From positions 50,519 to 114,518 of the forward strand of contig VCJN01000371.1 in assembly GCA_006384855.1 (NCBI GenBank): DNA of 64,000 nt, read 5' to 3'. The position numbers and the translations under genes were made by a program. The DNA comes from Tetraselmis striata. Taxonomy: Eukaryota > Chlorophyta > Chlorodendrophyceae > Chlorodendrales > Chlorodendraceae. Under the pieces are notes generated by a model. It was given only the letters and a program-made list of their open reading frames with translations, had not been told where the DNA came from and made no database searches. Shown here one piece after another: positions 32,618 through 44,766 of the stretch (positions within the stretch are counted from its first letter, which is position 1; every line of letters begins with the position of its first letter).

Positions 32618-35600
32618 CTGCCCCGCCGCTGCATATAATAATAAGGTTGCAATCTGCATGTTCTGATGTCGCCAATCTAGTAAAGGTTATGCATATTTGA
32701 CTGCCACATCGGCCCACCACCCCGTCCGGTAGCATCAGGGCAGGAAGATCGTCATGCCACCTGCCATCTAAAGGAAGGTCAAACAACGCCAACAACATGT
32801 TAAACGAGTAGTTGCTCCACAGCGTTCAGATTGACTGCACTGAGACTGCCACACCCGTGACTACTGTCCCCAATGGACACAGACGGTACGCTGCGGCCGG
32901 ATCATCAGATTGGATTTTGTAGAGGTGTAAGAATCACCAGAACAGACGCCAATTGAGGGCATGTGTTCGACAGCTAATATACAGAATGAGAGTGCATGAT
33001 CCGGGTTCACGCAGCGATATGGTATCATGTCCGCAGGAGAAAGAACTATGTCAGTGAGCGCGACGTTGCAATTGCGTCTCAGAGCTCCAGGCCGTGAGCG
33101 GCGAAGCTTGTGGTATGCGTTCGACGGCGGCAACGTCGACATCATGCGACGCCGGAAACACGAGTATGATGCTGCTGGCGCATCGAGATCGATCGATATG
33201 GGACATATTGCCGGCGCCGCCGCGCTTGACACCGGCTATACAACGCTACGCCCAGCCTGGCCGTCGGAAGCCCTGACGGGTGGCGGCAATATAGTTTCAC
33301 AATGGCACATCATGACAGCAGTGTCGCCCGCGAGTAAGCAATGCCGCTGGGACTGAAATGATATCCCTGCTATATGTGTTATGATTCTATCATTTTAACC
33401 GGTAATGGGTGTCGTTGCTCGAGGTTTTAGTAATACCACCCATCCCCGAGGTTTGTACTGGAAGTGTCGACTTATAATGTCAGCGGCTGCCTATACCGCG
33501 CGAAAACGGTGGTGAGGTGGGTTGCTAAGGCTTAGTATAGGTGCATGTCTCGGCACAGAGCACCCCTGGAGGTGATGAGTATCAATCGAATAGCTAGATA
33601 GTATACTGTCGCTATTTGTGCGCATCTCGCCCGAACGTGGCTGCTCGCTACACGTGCATTGGTGGGCACTCGAAAGCGGGCGAAGGACCTCCGCAGTCTG
33701 TTCGACGCCGCACAATGTTATCAGGTTGGGATATGTTTATGCGCTCCTCGGAGATATCCTACTGCTTGCTGCCGATATAGTAGCGCTGGAGACATGTTTT
33801 CGCGGCGCGGCGCGGCCGTGCGTATGTCAGCTCAAAATCGCATTTTACGACACTAAGTGATCACAACTCGGTGCTGTGAAGTATTATCTTAGTAGGGATA
33901 TATAGCGCCAGCGGGTGGAATCTCGTTCTCATCGCGCGCACCTGGATTCAGCGCCGTCGCCTCGGGAGACATGCTGCATAGCAGGCTGGCGATCATGACA
34001 GCCGCCGAGGTAGCGAGCACCGCACATGATGGTCGAGGCGCCATAGCGTCACGGTACGCGGCAGACAAGCAAGCTGCTAGGGTCCTTCGATGTTCAAGGT
34101 GTGAGAGGGGTCGACCCCAGTGATGCGAGTGGCGGCTGCTGCCGCTTATTTGTGATAATACGCGGCCGACTGCTGGGCGTTAATTTGCCGACTGTCGTTG
34201 CGATGAGACTGCCACGAGTGAGCACACGTACTCCTACGGCGGGGAGGCGGTTGATTTGAGCATGTGCTGGTCCGCCTTGTAGCAGATGTATATACACCGT
34301 CGTCGTCGACCTGCAAGGCTTCCTGCGCAGTATTATATAGACCCGTCGCTTTTATCCCGCCGCGATGAAGCGGCGGCCAGCCTCGGGCCAACGATGTATT
34401 CGTCTATATATATGTGATATCTAGACACTTACATACCATATTCGGCGTGGCGGTTCGATAGCCTCGCGGCGTGGCTGCGTGGCGTGGCGGTTCGCTGGTC
34501 CAACGCGGACCCCACTGACCTCGGCGCCTCGGCCGGTCGAAGCAAAAACTGCATGTGTAGCGCCTTGCAATACTGCTATTGCGGGGCGATGATACATCGG
34601 CGCGGTGTAGTATAAAAACACATATCATACATGTATATGGTGAATTTGCGTGCTGATGACGGGTGTTTTTTTGATTTTATAGACATTATACGTCGCAGTA
34701 GCTGTTTATTCCATCAGTAGCAGTGTTCATTTGAGAGGAAGCACGGCGCGGCCTAATCATGCGTATAATATGCCATTCTGAAGTGAGACAAGGGGGGGGG
34801 GGGGGGGGGGGGGGGGCGCTTCTTCAGAGGTGAAGCCCGACTAAGCTTCGGTTTAACTCCGCGGCAGTGCCTAGTGGTGGTATAACCAGTAGGTACAGTG
34901 TACCATCCAGCACCTATGCATAAATATGACTTTTTCATGTGCGTGGTCGTCAGTAATGGAATGATGTGAACGAGTAGTGCGTAGGTGGCATGTGGGGAGT
35001 GGGGGAAGCAGACAACTGCCCGCACTATGCACCGACTTTAGATAGCGACGACTACTGGTGCCCCACCACCCCACCATTAGGTGCGCATGTACTTTATGTA
35101 AATATCTGCGAACTGGTCGAAACCCTAGAAAACTGCACAGGGTTAAACGCTCGGATTTTGTACCAAAAAAATTATGGGACAATTTACAGCCCCCTGGCCT
35201 GTACCGTTTACGCTCGAACCTTGTCCCATTCCCGGCAAAAAAATGTGAACGGCGGTCGTGATGCCTGGCCGTGCTACCCTTCTATAGCGTTTTTCCCTGG
35301 TCCTCTTCTATTCTGCTGGTATTATACTCTATATACTCTCTTCTTGTTACCCTCTTCTTTATATATCCACCTCGCACAAAAAGTCTTACTTCCCCAAAAT
35401 CACACAACACGCGGGAATTCGCTGTTCATTGCGCGGGCATACGGCAATATTATTGGATGCCATTCAACCAACCGCAGGTGCACTCAATAGCCACTGAGTG
35501 CATCGTCGTAAAATGGTAATTGTCGGTTATTTTGGCGCGGATAAAGTGATAGAACAGCCGCAGCACAGCCCATTTTTAATCATTTCTTGTCAAACGCGGA

Positions 35601-38105
35601 GCCGTTTGGAGCAAATCATAGGTGCGGCCTTTCATATTGAATGTAACCTGTCGCATCCTAGCATATTGTGAGCGGGTTTTTGGCAAGTATAGGTGCGATG
35701 TCTTTCCAAATTTGCCGACGTTATATGGTTTCATGCAACCGCTCCGTGTTTATTATCTGAGTAAAAATGAGTATGTACGCGAAATGAGAGGGCGGACAAC
35801 CTGAGCGCCGTCGTGGCTGGAAAAAAAACTGCTGCAATTGCAGTTTTGGGAGGTGTCAAGAGGCATATCTTCGTAAAACGGTGTCGGATTGAGAGGTACG
35901 AGGTCGCGTTGGAAAGCGCATGGCAAAAGCGTTTCGACATGAGCTAGAGGACTAATACTGCCCGGATCTTCGCGCTCAGAATTGCCATTTGCTAACGTTT
36001 AAGAGGTCTGCGAGCGCCCAATGACATGTTTTCGAAATTGTGCGCCCAATGTTAGGGCACATAACAGGCACCTAGGTGCAACCCATAATGCCTCAGTCTC
36101 GAGCCCACTCTAGGTCTCGAGTAAACTATCAACTCTTCATCATAGCATTTCCCCAAATCAACAGACATTTTTGTTCGCAATGCGTGGCAATTTCTGCGAT
36201 TTCGGAGTAGTCAATGTTCTGGCACAATACCTATTTTTCTCCCACACCTCCCGCGCTGCGTCATGACAGTATGTATTGCATCGGAAGGACTTTTATATGG
36301 GTTATCCACATGACGAGATTGTGCCATATAGCGCGTCGCGTGCTATGCTATTAATGGACCGCGCCCTTTCGAGCACTGACAAAACTGTAGGGGTTAGTAG
36401 TACTGGCGCGTGCACGGCTACGATGTCACGTCATCACTCAAATGGCACGACATTCCCACAATTTATAATTTACTATCATATTATCCGTTCGTAAAGGCTT
36501 GGGGCATGCGCAGCCCCATAAAGCTGAAACGCGTGCGATCGCATTGTGTAAAATTTGTTGAATATCGGCGATTTTTACTGTTAGCGGAAAACCAGCACTA
36601 CAAAAAATGATGCATCAGCGCGACGTTTTGGAGGCGGGTGCGCTGCAACCAAGGCCACGTAAGCTCAGCTTCGGTATAAGTAAAAAACTGTACGTGGTTG
36701 TGGCTATTTGCTACTGCGCAGCGATGCGCCCACATGCAGTTTCGTGTAGGGCTAAAATTTTGTGAGAGAGTGTAAATGTACATAAATATCTATGTATATG
36801 TGTGTGTATGGAGACTCCGATGCATCAGCACTCTGAACCACAGGAACTGGCTGTCTTAATCGTCGATATACGCACATCCTGCATGCTATTTATAGCGCGA
36901 TGAGTTTCAGCATAAAAAGACGATGCACGAGTGCACGACAGCCCCACGACGACGACGACGGACGGGCGCCTCCGCCGATTACCTAATGGCGGTGGTTTCG
37001 GAGCAGTATGCGATGTATGTGTACAGCGGCGGACGCGGACGCGGAGGCGGCAACAACCATACTTGCTAGACATATTATACCGAGTCATCGGTCGTCAGAA
37101 ATTATAATAGTAAAACTATTATAGGGTTTATAACTATAACTACTACTGTAGGTTTCGATACAGCTTCGATATTATAAATGTAGGTCAGTGGGGTCATTTA
37201 TCTGTATATTTTTTGACATTTATAAAGCCTACACAGCATCGTGGTGTGTGCTGCGCCGAGCAGTTTCAGCAGCTTATTGCTGAAGGGCGGTGCTGATCTA
37301 TCTACTGTACAATAATTTTATACATATAATAGACATGTATCATAACAACCATATGAACGTTGCATGTATTGCGCCGCAACCGTAGAAACCGGTGAAATAT
37401 ATGGATACCCACTGCTGCGCGCTGCATGGCAATAATAATAAGCAGCAGCGCAGCAGCCTATGACTGTGGTTTCGGAGCATTGCACAGATGTGTTGATGAT
37501 ATATACGCCACGCCGCCACCATAGTCCTCACATCACGGTGTCCTTAGAGCGTGAACCATAGTACCATATCCATTTATTCTAGTAGCGGTGGCAGCCTGGC
37601 GTACATATACATACAGTAAGTTATTTCAGTATAAATTATAGAGACATCAGCAGCAGGCAATGTAACTTGCGCTGCTTCATATCGCGCCGACATCAGCGCA
37701 GCAAGAAATGCGCAAGAAGCACGACTCCAGTACACGACGACATCCATCCACAAACTGAATAACATGGCGTAGTGCACTTATCATTAGCCTGTATGTACCT
37801 ATTTAGGTATGCGTATGCTGGAAAGATACAATCGTAGCTGAAAGAGAAAGACACATGAGACAAACGGCAAGCGAGCTAAAAGGAGAAAGTAAGCCTCCAC
37901 AACGCTTTCATGCTTGAGTACGTGTATTGACAAACAATCGCAATAAAGAGAACACAGTTCAAGTGGCAGAGGTGCAGCCTCAGCATCCACTCAATTGGAT
38001 GCTGTGTGCCGTGTGTCAGGCCCATACTCAGTTGCAATCTCAAAAGGCATTATAATTACTAATTCGGGCGGCGGCCGGGTTACGCAATGGCAGCAACTGT
38101 CTCAA
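32618..38105. other. 5.5 kb with no recognised gene
   Basis: A/T-richer than the flanking genes. The frames reach 166 codons (34,990-35,490, plus) but none has domain character. A 25-base G run lies at 34,792-34,816. 36,830-37,780 holds repeated GGTTTCGGAGCA.T and CAGCAGC words and short A/T palindromes (37,095-37,125). 35,820-35,940 (ACTGCTGCAATTGCAGTTTT) contains a perfect hairpin. The first exon of the Lys/Tyr gene may lie near 32,640-32,800; a minus-strand ATG at 32,798 starts MLLALFDLPLDG. Confidence 0.35.
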
Positions 38106-38123
38106 TTACAATTCGGCATTACA
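38106..38123 (-). promoter_or_regulatory. Two TGTAA polyadenylation signals for PHYLLO
   Basis: Minus-strand TGTAA at 38119-38123 and again at 38106-38110, about 155-170 bases beyond the PHYLLO stop codon. Confidence 0.5.
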
Positions 38124-38277
38124 CGCACATCAATCCGGCGTTAAATCTGCTCCCGCTCTGCAACTGTTGCTGTCTCCCGTCAGCCCGCTCCTGTATCCAG
38201 GGGGGCGTGACGACCAACACTGCGCCTAAAGCGACCCGCCCTGAAATCATCCATGACTTGTCACGAAGGTGGCGGCA

Positions 38278-41200
38278 TCACGCCCGCCGGCGCGCATCTT
38301 CCGCTTCTACGACGCGGGCGACGGCGCCTTGCAGCAGTTCGATGAGCGCGAGGGGCGCCTCCAGGTGCACCGCGTGCCCCGTCTCGGGCACGACGCTCAC
38401 CTCGCAGCCCGCCTCCTCGCCGCCTGCGGGGCGTTGCGGCGGCGGTCGGGTATCGTCAGGGTACGCTCAGGCCTCGCAGGGGTGAGTGCCTCCGCCGCGC
38501 AGACGCGGCAGCAGCAGGCGAGGAGGATGAGCGCAAGCACCTGCGCGCTGCGCCATCTTGTGCGCCAGCGCCACGAACTTCTTGTCCTTGGCGCCCGCGA
38601 TGAAGGTGAGCTGGTGCGCCGCCGCGACGGCCGGCAGCTCCGTCCACAGCGGCGGCTGCGGAAGGGCCGGAGAGAGGAGGGGCGGCAGCAGGGCAGCGCT
38701 TAGCGGAACTGGTTTTTGGGGGGGAGGATGATGTTTATAATAGAAACAACGTCAAGTACGGTGCCGACCCGGCCAGAACAACAAAATAAATAAGAACTCG
38801 CCGTGTCCTTATTGGTGCAATTGCAGACGAATACATCACGGTGTCATTACGAGAACAATCGCTAGCACCCCATTTCTGAGAGCAAAGAAATGAGCCGGGT
38901 CGGCACTCGTAGTGAATCACCACCCACGAAAGTTTGTGGGCTAGTGTAGGTATCCAAGTGCTGCCTTTAAACTATTAGATTTATTTGTAAGCTCAAGACG
39001 ACACATGAGCTCGCAACAGATGAGGCTATACTAACCACGAGGTCCCGTAGAATGGATGCAAACATCAGTCTATCAGTCATCAGCACACTTGAGCAGCCGC
39101 AGAACTGCAGATGTCAGGACCGATTCTACCCAGCAGGGCAACGAATACCCTGTAAGTCTGCGGCGCACCTTCCATGTACACAAATGGCAGGTGCGAGAAT
39201 GCGATGTTGGCAGGAGGGGGGAGAAGGGGCGCAGTCAGCGCCATCATCCATCGCGGGCCCGATACCGTGTACACCGGACCAACAACAACCGGTCCCCAAA
39301 ATCATGAGCGTATTTTACATCATTCACCGTGTCAGAGATTCCGTAGTACATTATGCATACTCATGGTGATTGTGCTCGTTCCAGATATACGCGCAGTCAT
39401 GCCTTTCTTCTTCATTATTGCAGATGTGAAGCACAATTATGCATGATGGCGACCCCCATTGTGTGCCAGACTCTCAAGTGTTAAGACTCCACGGTGTATA
39501 GCAGGGGCGTATATAGAGAAGCGACCGGGGGAAAACCTAAACCCTCAGGAAAACCCGAATACCCTAACATTTGGAGTGTTTGGAAGTGGGCCGCCCACCT
39601 GCCGGCCGCTGCTGCCGGCGGCGAGGGCGGCGGCGAGGCCGGCCTCGCTCTGGCCGCCCCCCCGGCGGCGCGTGAGCATCTGGTGCAGCTGCCAGCCGCG
39701 CGTGAGGCTGGCGAACAGCGGCAGCCGGTACCAGGTCTCTAGGAATGCGGGCAGCCCGCCGCCCAGCAGCGCGGAGGCGAGCCCCGCGTCGCGGGCGGCG
39801 CGCGGCGCGCGCGCGGCGGCGCCCTCCAGGCCCGGTGAGCCGCTGATGAGGACGCTTGCGGACGGGAGGGTGGGCCGGCTGGCCGCCAGCATCAGCGCCA
39901 CGCGGGCGCCCTTGGAGTAGCCCACCAGCACCACGGGCGACCCGCCTGCGGCGCGGGAGGCCAGGGTCTTACGGTCAGCGTAGGGTTTAGAGCAGGGCTG
40001 ACATGACAGAATTAGGGCTTGGGATTGTCCAAACCTGAAACCCTAAACACTGACCGGGCGGTATAGCAAACCTATGTTCCAGGTGGGAATAGGGTTTGGT
40101 ATTTAGGGATTAGGGATTCTTGATGTTAGGGTTTGGGTTTGCCCCATATATCTCAGGCGAGTTCCAGAATTGTTTCATATTCATTATTACATCGGGGCTC
40201 TAACAAATGCGCACTGCAAACAGAACTAACACCAACTATGAAAGGTTGCCAGCAAAAGAGAGACATAAGCCTGAAACCAAGGTCGAGCAAGGTGCCAAGA
40301 TTGTTTCATACACCTGGTTTACCAGTAGCAACTAGTGGTGCTGAAACCCTGAAACCCCAAACCCGTCGGACGGGTTGCTGTTTGTGGTGTTTCACGCGAC
40401 CACGTCGGCACCCGTGCGGGCGTGGCAGCTGGTAGCCGAGGACCGGGGCGAGATGAGAGGTGGGGGCGGGGAAGGAAGGCAAACGAACGGTGAAGGGGAC
40501 ACGGGTGGTGGAGGGGGGGCGCACCCTCCCCCTGCGGCACCAGGTCCTCAACGAGCCGTCCGACCGCCTCCGCGACCGCCGGCAGCTCAAACGGGCGCAG
40601 CGCCGCGGGCAGCGGGCCGGCGGTGGCGGTGGCGGCGTCGGCCAGCGCCTCCGCCAGCTCCTCTGCGCCGCCCGGCAGCTCCTCGCCGCTCCCGGTGGCT
40701 GTGACCGAGGTGCTGCCGTGGCCGGGAAGGTCCACCGCCAGGCAGCGAACGCGGCTGCCGAGCGCGCCTGCGGCAGCCACAAACACAACAGAGGCGGTGA
40801 GGTGGTGGTGGTGGTGGTGGTGGTGGGGGGTAAGGCATGTTTCATTGGAAGAAAACGTTGTTCTAAACCCTAATTTAAACCCTTAAGCCCAGCAAGGCCT
40901 CGTGACCCGTACATCACGCGCACGTGTTGAGGGCCGAGGTGGAGAGGGGCGATGTGAACCGCGAAAAATGGTGGCTCACTTCTTGCAATAATTGTGTCCG
41001 GCCCTTTGCGGGGGGACAAAACCCCCAATTACCTTGACATTTAAACACACTACGCGTTGTATGGATTTCCCCGGCAGGGGTAGCGACTACTGATCGGCCG
41101 AACGCGATCGCCGCTGTGACTTGCTTTGACACGAGGAACAAAAAACCAGTCATCGCCAAATGTGGGCAGCCCCCTCCCCTTCAGAGAGACACCTCGCAAG

Positions 41201-42744
41201 GATTGGCAATGGCCTTTTGTGGTTCAGCGGGTCGATCGTGTGCAACAACTTGGGCGGAGAGGGTGATCAAGCCGTTTAGTACTAATGCCCTCACCGAGCA
41301 CATACCCCTACCGCCGGACGACCCTGCCGCTGTTGCGCAACAAGGCATCATCGTCTGTCGAACCAGCGGACCGCAGCAAACGGCACGGTGCCTGTATGTA
41401 GGGGGGGAAGTGTATCAGAGGCGCGAGTGCTCCCACTCAGGCTATATGTAGACTCTAACCGGTATGCCCCTCGTGTCCATATGGATTAGTATTTTTCGCC
41501 CCCGGGAGAGGACATGGATTAGCTTAGTGGGACAGAAGCTGAGGTCAGTAATGTGCCGATGCCACTTCCCGATGCCACATCGCTGATCGAGGATTAAGAG
41601 CGCTTTGCCTTCGGAGTTGCGTTCTCATGATGCTGGCAGAAGCACCTGATACAGCACGTCTGGAAACACGGACCAAGGAGTCTAACACGGATGCGAGCTG
41701 GTGGGGGGAAAACCCATGAAGCGCAAGGAAACCAACTGGCGGGATGGCCTGTGCCTGCACCATCGACCGGCCATGATCTTCTGTGAAAGGTTCGAGGGCG
41801 AGCAAACCAGTACCAGTTGGGACTCGAAGGATGGTGAACTGTGCCTGAGCATTGCGAATCGTCCAGATGTGCCAATGTGCAAATTGGGGTTTATGGCTAT
41901 CTGCATAGGGTTTCAGAGCATCGGTGCTGGACGCGTCACGGTTGCAATGGATGTCACGCCATCCGCCCGCTCCGTTTAGTGACGATGACATGGCCGGCCC
42001 AAAGGAAATAGGAGCCGCACGTCCCCACACCAATACATACGGATTCACTGTTTTGCGTGACTGATATATGGGGGTTCCGTGCTGATAGGCAGATAAAGGT
42101 TAGGGTTTGTCCTTTCTTGCGAGGGGGGCAAAGGCGAGCATGTGCAGCGAACTCAAATTGTGGTAATGCCGGACAGCAGGTGCATACGGGTCCCGGCGCG
42201 GAAATGACAACTGCGAATAAGGCCTTGCCCTGTTATGCCCGCCAGAGGTCACACGTAGACTGAACTACAGCGAAAACAATCGTAATAGGTTGCTTGCAAG
42301 CCCGACGGGAGGCTTACAATAGTATAGTATTAATCTTATATTACATTAGGGCTTTCACAAATGCGCACTACAAACAGAACCAACAGCAACTATGAAAGGT
42401 TGCCAGCAAGAGAGAGAGACATAAGCCTGAAACCAAGGTCGAGGTATAGTATAGTATTGCGAGTTCTTATAGGTGCGTCGGCCCCCATACGCAGAGGTAC
42501 CGGGAGGGCCCCCCGGGTGGCGGTGGGGAGGTTGGTCGCACCCATGATGGGCCGCCAGTCCTCCGCGCAACCGAGGAAGCCGTGCAGCAGGACCACGGTG
42601 GGCGAGCCGCTGTCGTGCGCCGCCCCATCCGCGGGCAGCGGCAGCGCGCTGTCGAGCACGTGGAAGCGGTAGCGCCCGCCGCCCGCGCCCACCTCGCGCA
42701 CGTACTCCGCCAGGCGCGGCGCGCCCGCCCTGCCGCCGCCGACG
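38278..42744 (-). CDS. PHYLLO module 4: SHCHC synthase-like hydrolase (MenH)
   Basis: Exons: second half of 42931-42542, then 40767-40525, 39945-39599, 38655-38541, 38423-38278 (stop at 38280-38278). Alpha/beta-hydrolase fold that eliminates pyruvate from SEPHCHC. Landmarks: [44 protein letters not shown] (nucleophile Ser in GYSKG); [39 protein letters not shown] (catalytic Asp region); [17 protein letters not shown] (catalytic His). The triad is complete. The 1.76-kb intron 42541-40768 is the largest in the gene and holds a 100-bp dispersed repeat plus about 1 kb of unrecognised DNA (a 167-codon minus frame at 41,545-42,048 has no known domain). Confidence 0.92.
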
Positions 42745-44734
42745 CCGACGTCGTTGTCGACCGGACGCCCTGCGCCCGCCGCGGCAAGGACCTCCGCCGC
42801 CGCGGCGGCGCTGATGGCGGCGCGCTCCCAGCCGCGGCCGCCGGGGGCCGGCTGCGTCGTGGGCGTCAGCGGCGCCGCCACGACGTCCTGCGCGAGCCAC
42901 CCCGCGGTCGCGAGGCCGTGGCTGGTGGGCTCTGCCATGTCGGAGAGTCAAGAAGAGAGGGGGGGGGGGGGGGGGGTCAGGGCTCTGCGATGAGACTGGC
43001 GGCCGGCGGAGGCCCCCCTTGGGTATACACATTAACGCCAAGTGTGGGAGGTAGCATCAGCATGCGCCACATTCTTGATCCATATGTAGATGCATGCATG
43101 CATGTGTGTGTGTGTGTGTGTGTATGTGTGTGGTGGGTATTTCGTAACCAGCTCCAGCCATACCCAAACAATCCCCGAGATACTTTCCTTCCGGCAGGGC
43201 ATACGGAACAAACGCAATGTTAGTCGAGTCTCAACGGTAGATAAAAAGTTGAACGATGCATGGCATGCATGCCTCGTTCACTGCACGCGTCGCCGGGCGG
43301 TTCGTTCAGTGCACTCGCTAGTACCTGCGTGTATGGGGGCAGCACATGCCCCCCCCCCCCCCCCCCCCGCCCCCCCTTACCTTCCTAAAGAGTAACACAT
43401 GTGCTGAGGCACTGGCATAAATAATTGCACGTTCCACATTATTCAGTATTGGCAGAGTCAGAGACATTTGGCTCGTGTGCCACCTGTTCTGGTATATTTG
43501 TGGCAAGGGGGAGGAGGGATAGAAGATGAGAAGGATAGGAAAGGGGAAATGGAGGAGGGAGAGGAGATGGAGGGCGGGAGGAAGATGAGGAGGGGGAGGT
43601 GGAAGGGGCTGGGAAGGAGGAGGTGGAGGGGGAAGAAGAGGAGGGTGGGTGGAAAGAAGGAGAAGGAGGGGGAGGGGTGGGAAAGAGGAGGCGGTGGTGC
43701 CGGGGTGGGCGCGGACCGGCGGCGGCGGCGCAGGCCTCGTGGGCGGCAGCCATGGACGCGATGACCGCCAGGCCGACGCTGCTCTCAAAGGCGCTGCTGA
43801 GGACGACCGCCTTGCCGGCCGCGGCCGCCTCCGCCGCGAGCGCCTCCGTCGCCTCGATGCCGCCTACCACAGAGGGCTTGATGACGACCGCGGCGATCGC
43901 AGGGAAGCTCAGCAGCTGCGGAAAGACGGGCGACTCGGCGCCCTGCCGCAGCGCCGCCGCGTGCTCGTCCACCGTCTCGTCCAGGCCGGCGCGCAGCCCG
44001 GTCGACACGAAGAACATCGGGATGTCCGACGGCGCGGCGCACGGCTCCTCCACGTACTCGATCCCCGCGCCCGCCGCCGCCTGCCCAAAGGCAACCGCCT
44101 GCTCCAGGCTCCAGGCCCTACAAACGCGTCACTGATTCAGTAAAGGGAAGCATGGAATTGCCACTTTTATAGTTTCCGGGAACACCAGGCTTTCTGGGGA
44201 TTCGAGACAGACAGACAGGCACACATAGACACATACACACATACATACATATACGAGGCGCCGCGTGGGTGAGTTGTACTGTTCGCTCTGGGGCTAGAGG
44301 GAGCCGGCGCGGTGTTGAGATTGCCGTGAACAAGCCGCCCAGCTCGCGAGAGGTCATGAGCAGGCAGGACTATTGCGCGCAACTGCAGCGAATGGTGCTA
44401 CAGTTAGCATGCAGCCCCAATGGCAGGCTTCGGGGACCGGCGCACCTGTAAAACCCCGTCTTATTATAAAATGCCTAAGATTGGCCTTGCATCCAACGCT
44501 TGCATCCAGTAACATTTGCTATAGATTCACGACAGTTCTGCCTATGTTTGACCTCACGCAGGCAGCGCAGGTTTTAGTAGTCTTCTCATGACCGCGGCGG
44601 CACCCATACGTCTATTCCGGATCATTATGGGTGCGCCGGCACACGTAATTGCTCATCGACGTTTCCTTAAATGTGGCGCAGCTGTTGCTACATATGCTAT
44701 GGTTGAACGAGTTCGAGAATATCAGGCGAGAGAA

Positions 44735-44766
<32 letters not shown>

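Noticed and set aside
31507-32700. 397-codon plus-strand frame of Val/Leu repeats
   Set aside because: It is the antisense shadow of the Lys/Tyr repeat gene, whose frame has spliceable exons and balanced composition.
32385-32798. First exon of the Lys/Tyr protein starting at the ATG at 32,798
   Set aside because: The frame crosses a 32-base homopolymer and I could not find a donor in the right phase, so the first exon is left undefined.
39530-40165. Interstitial telomere array
   Set aside because: The CCCTAAA-like words are scattered and imperfect, not tandem. Kept only as a low-interest finding.
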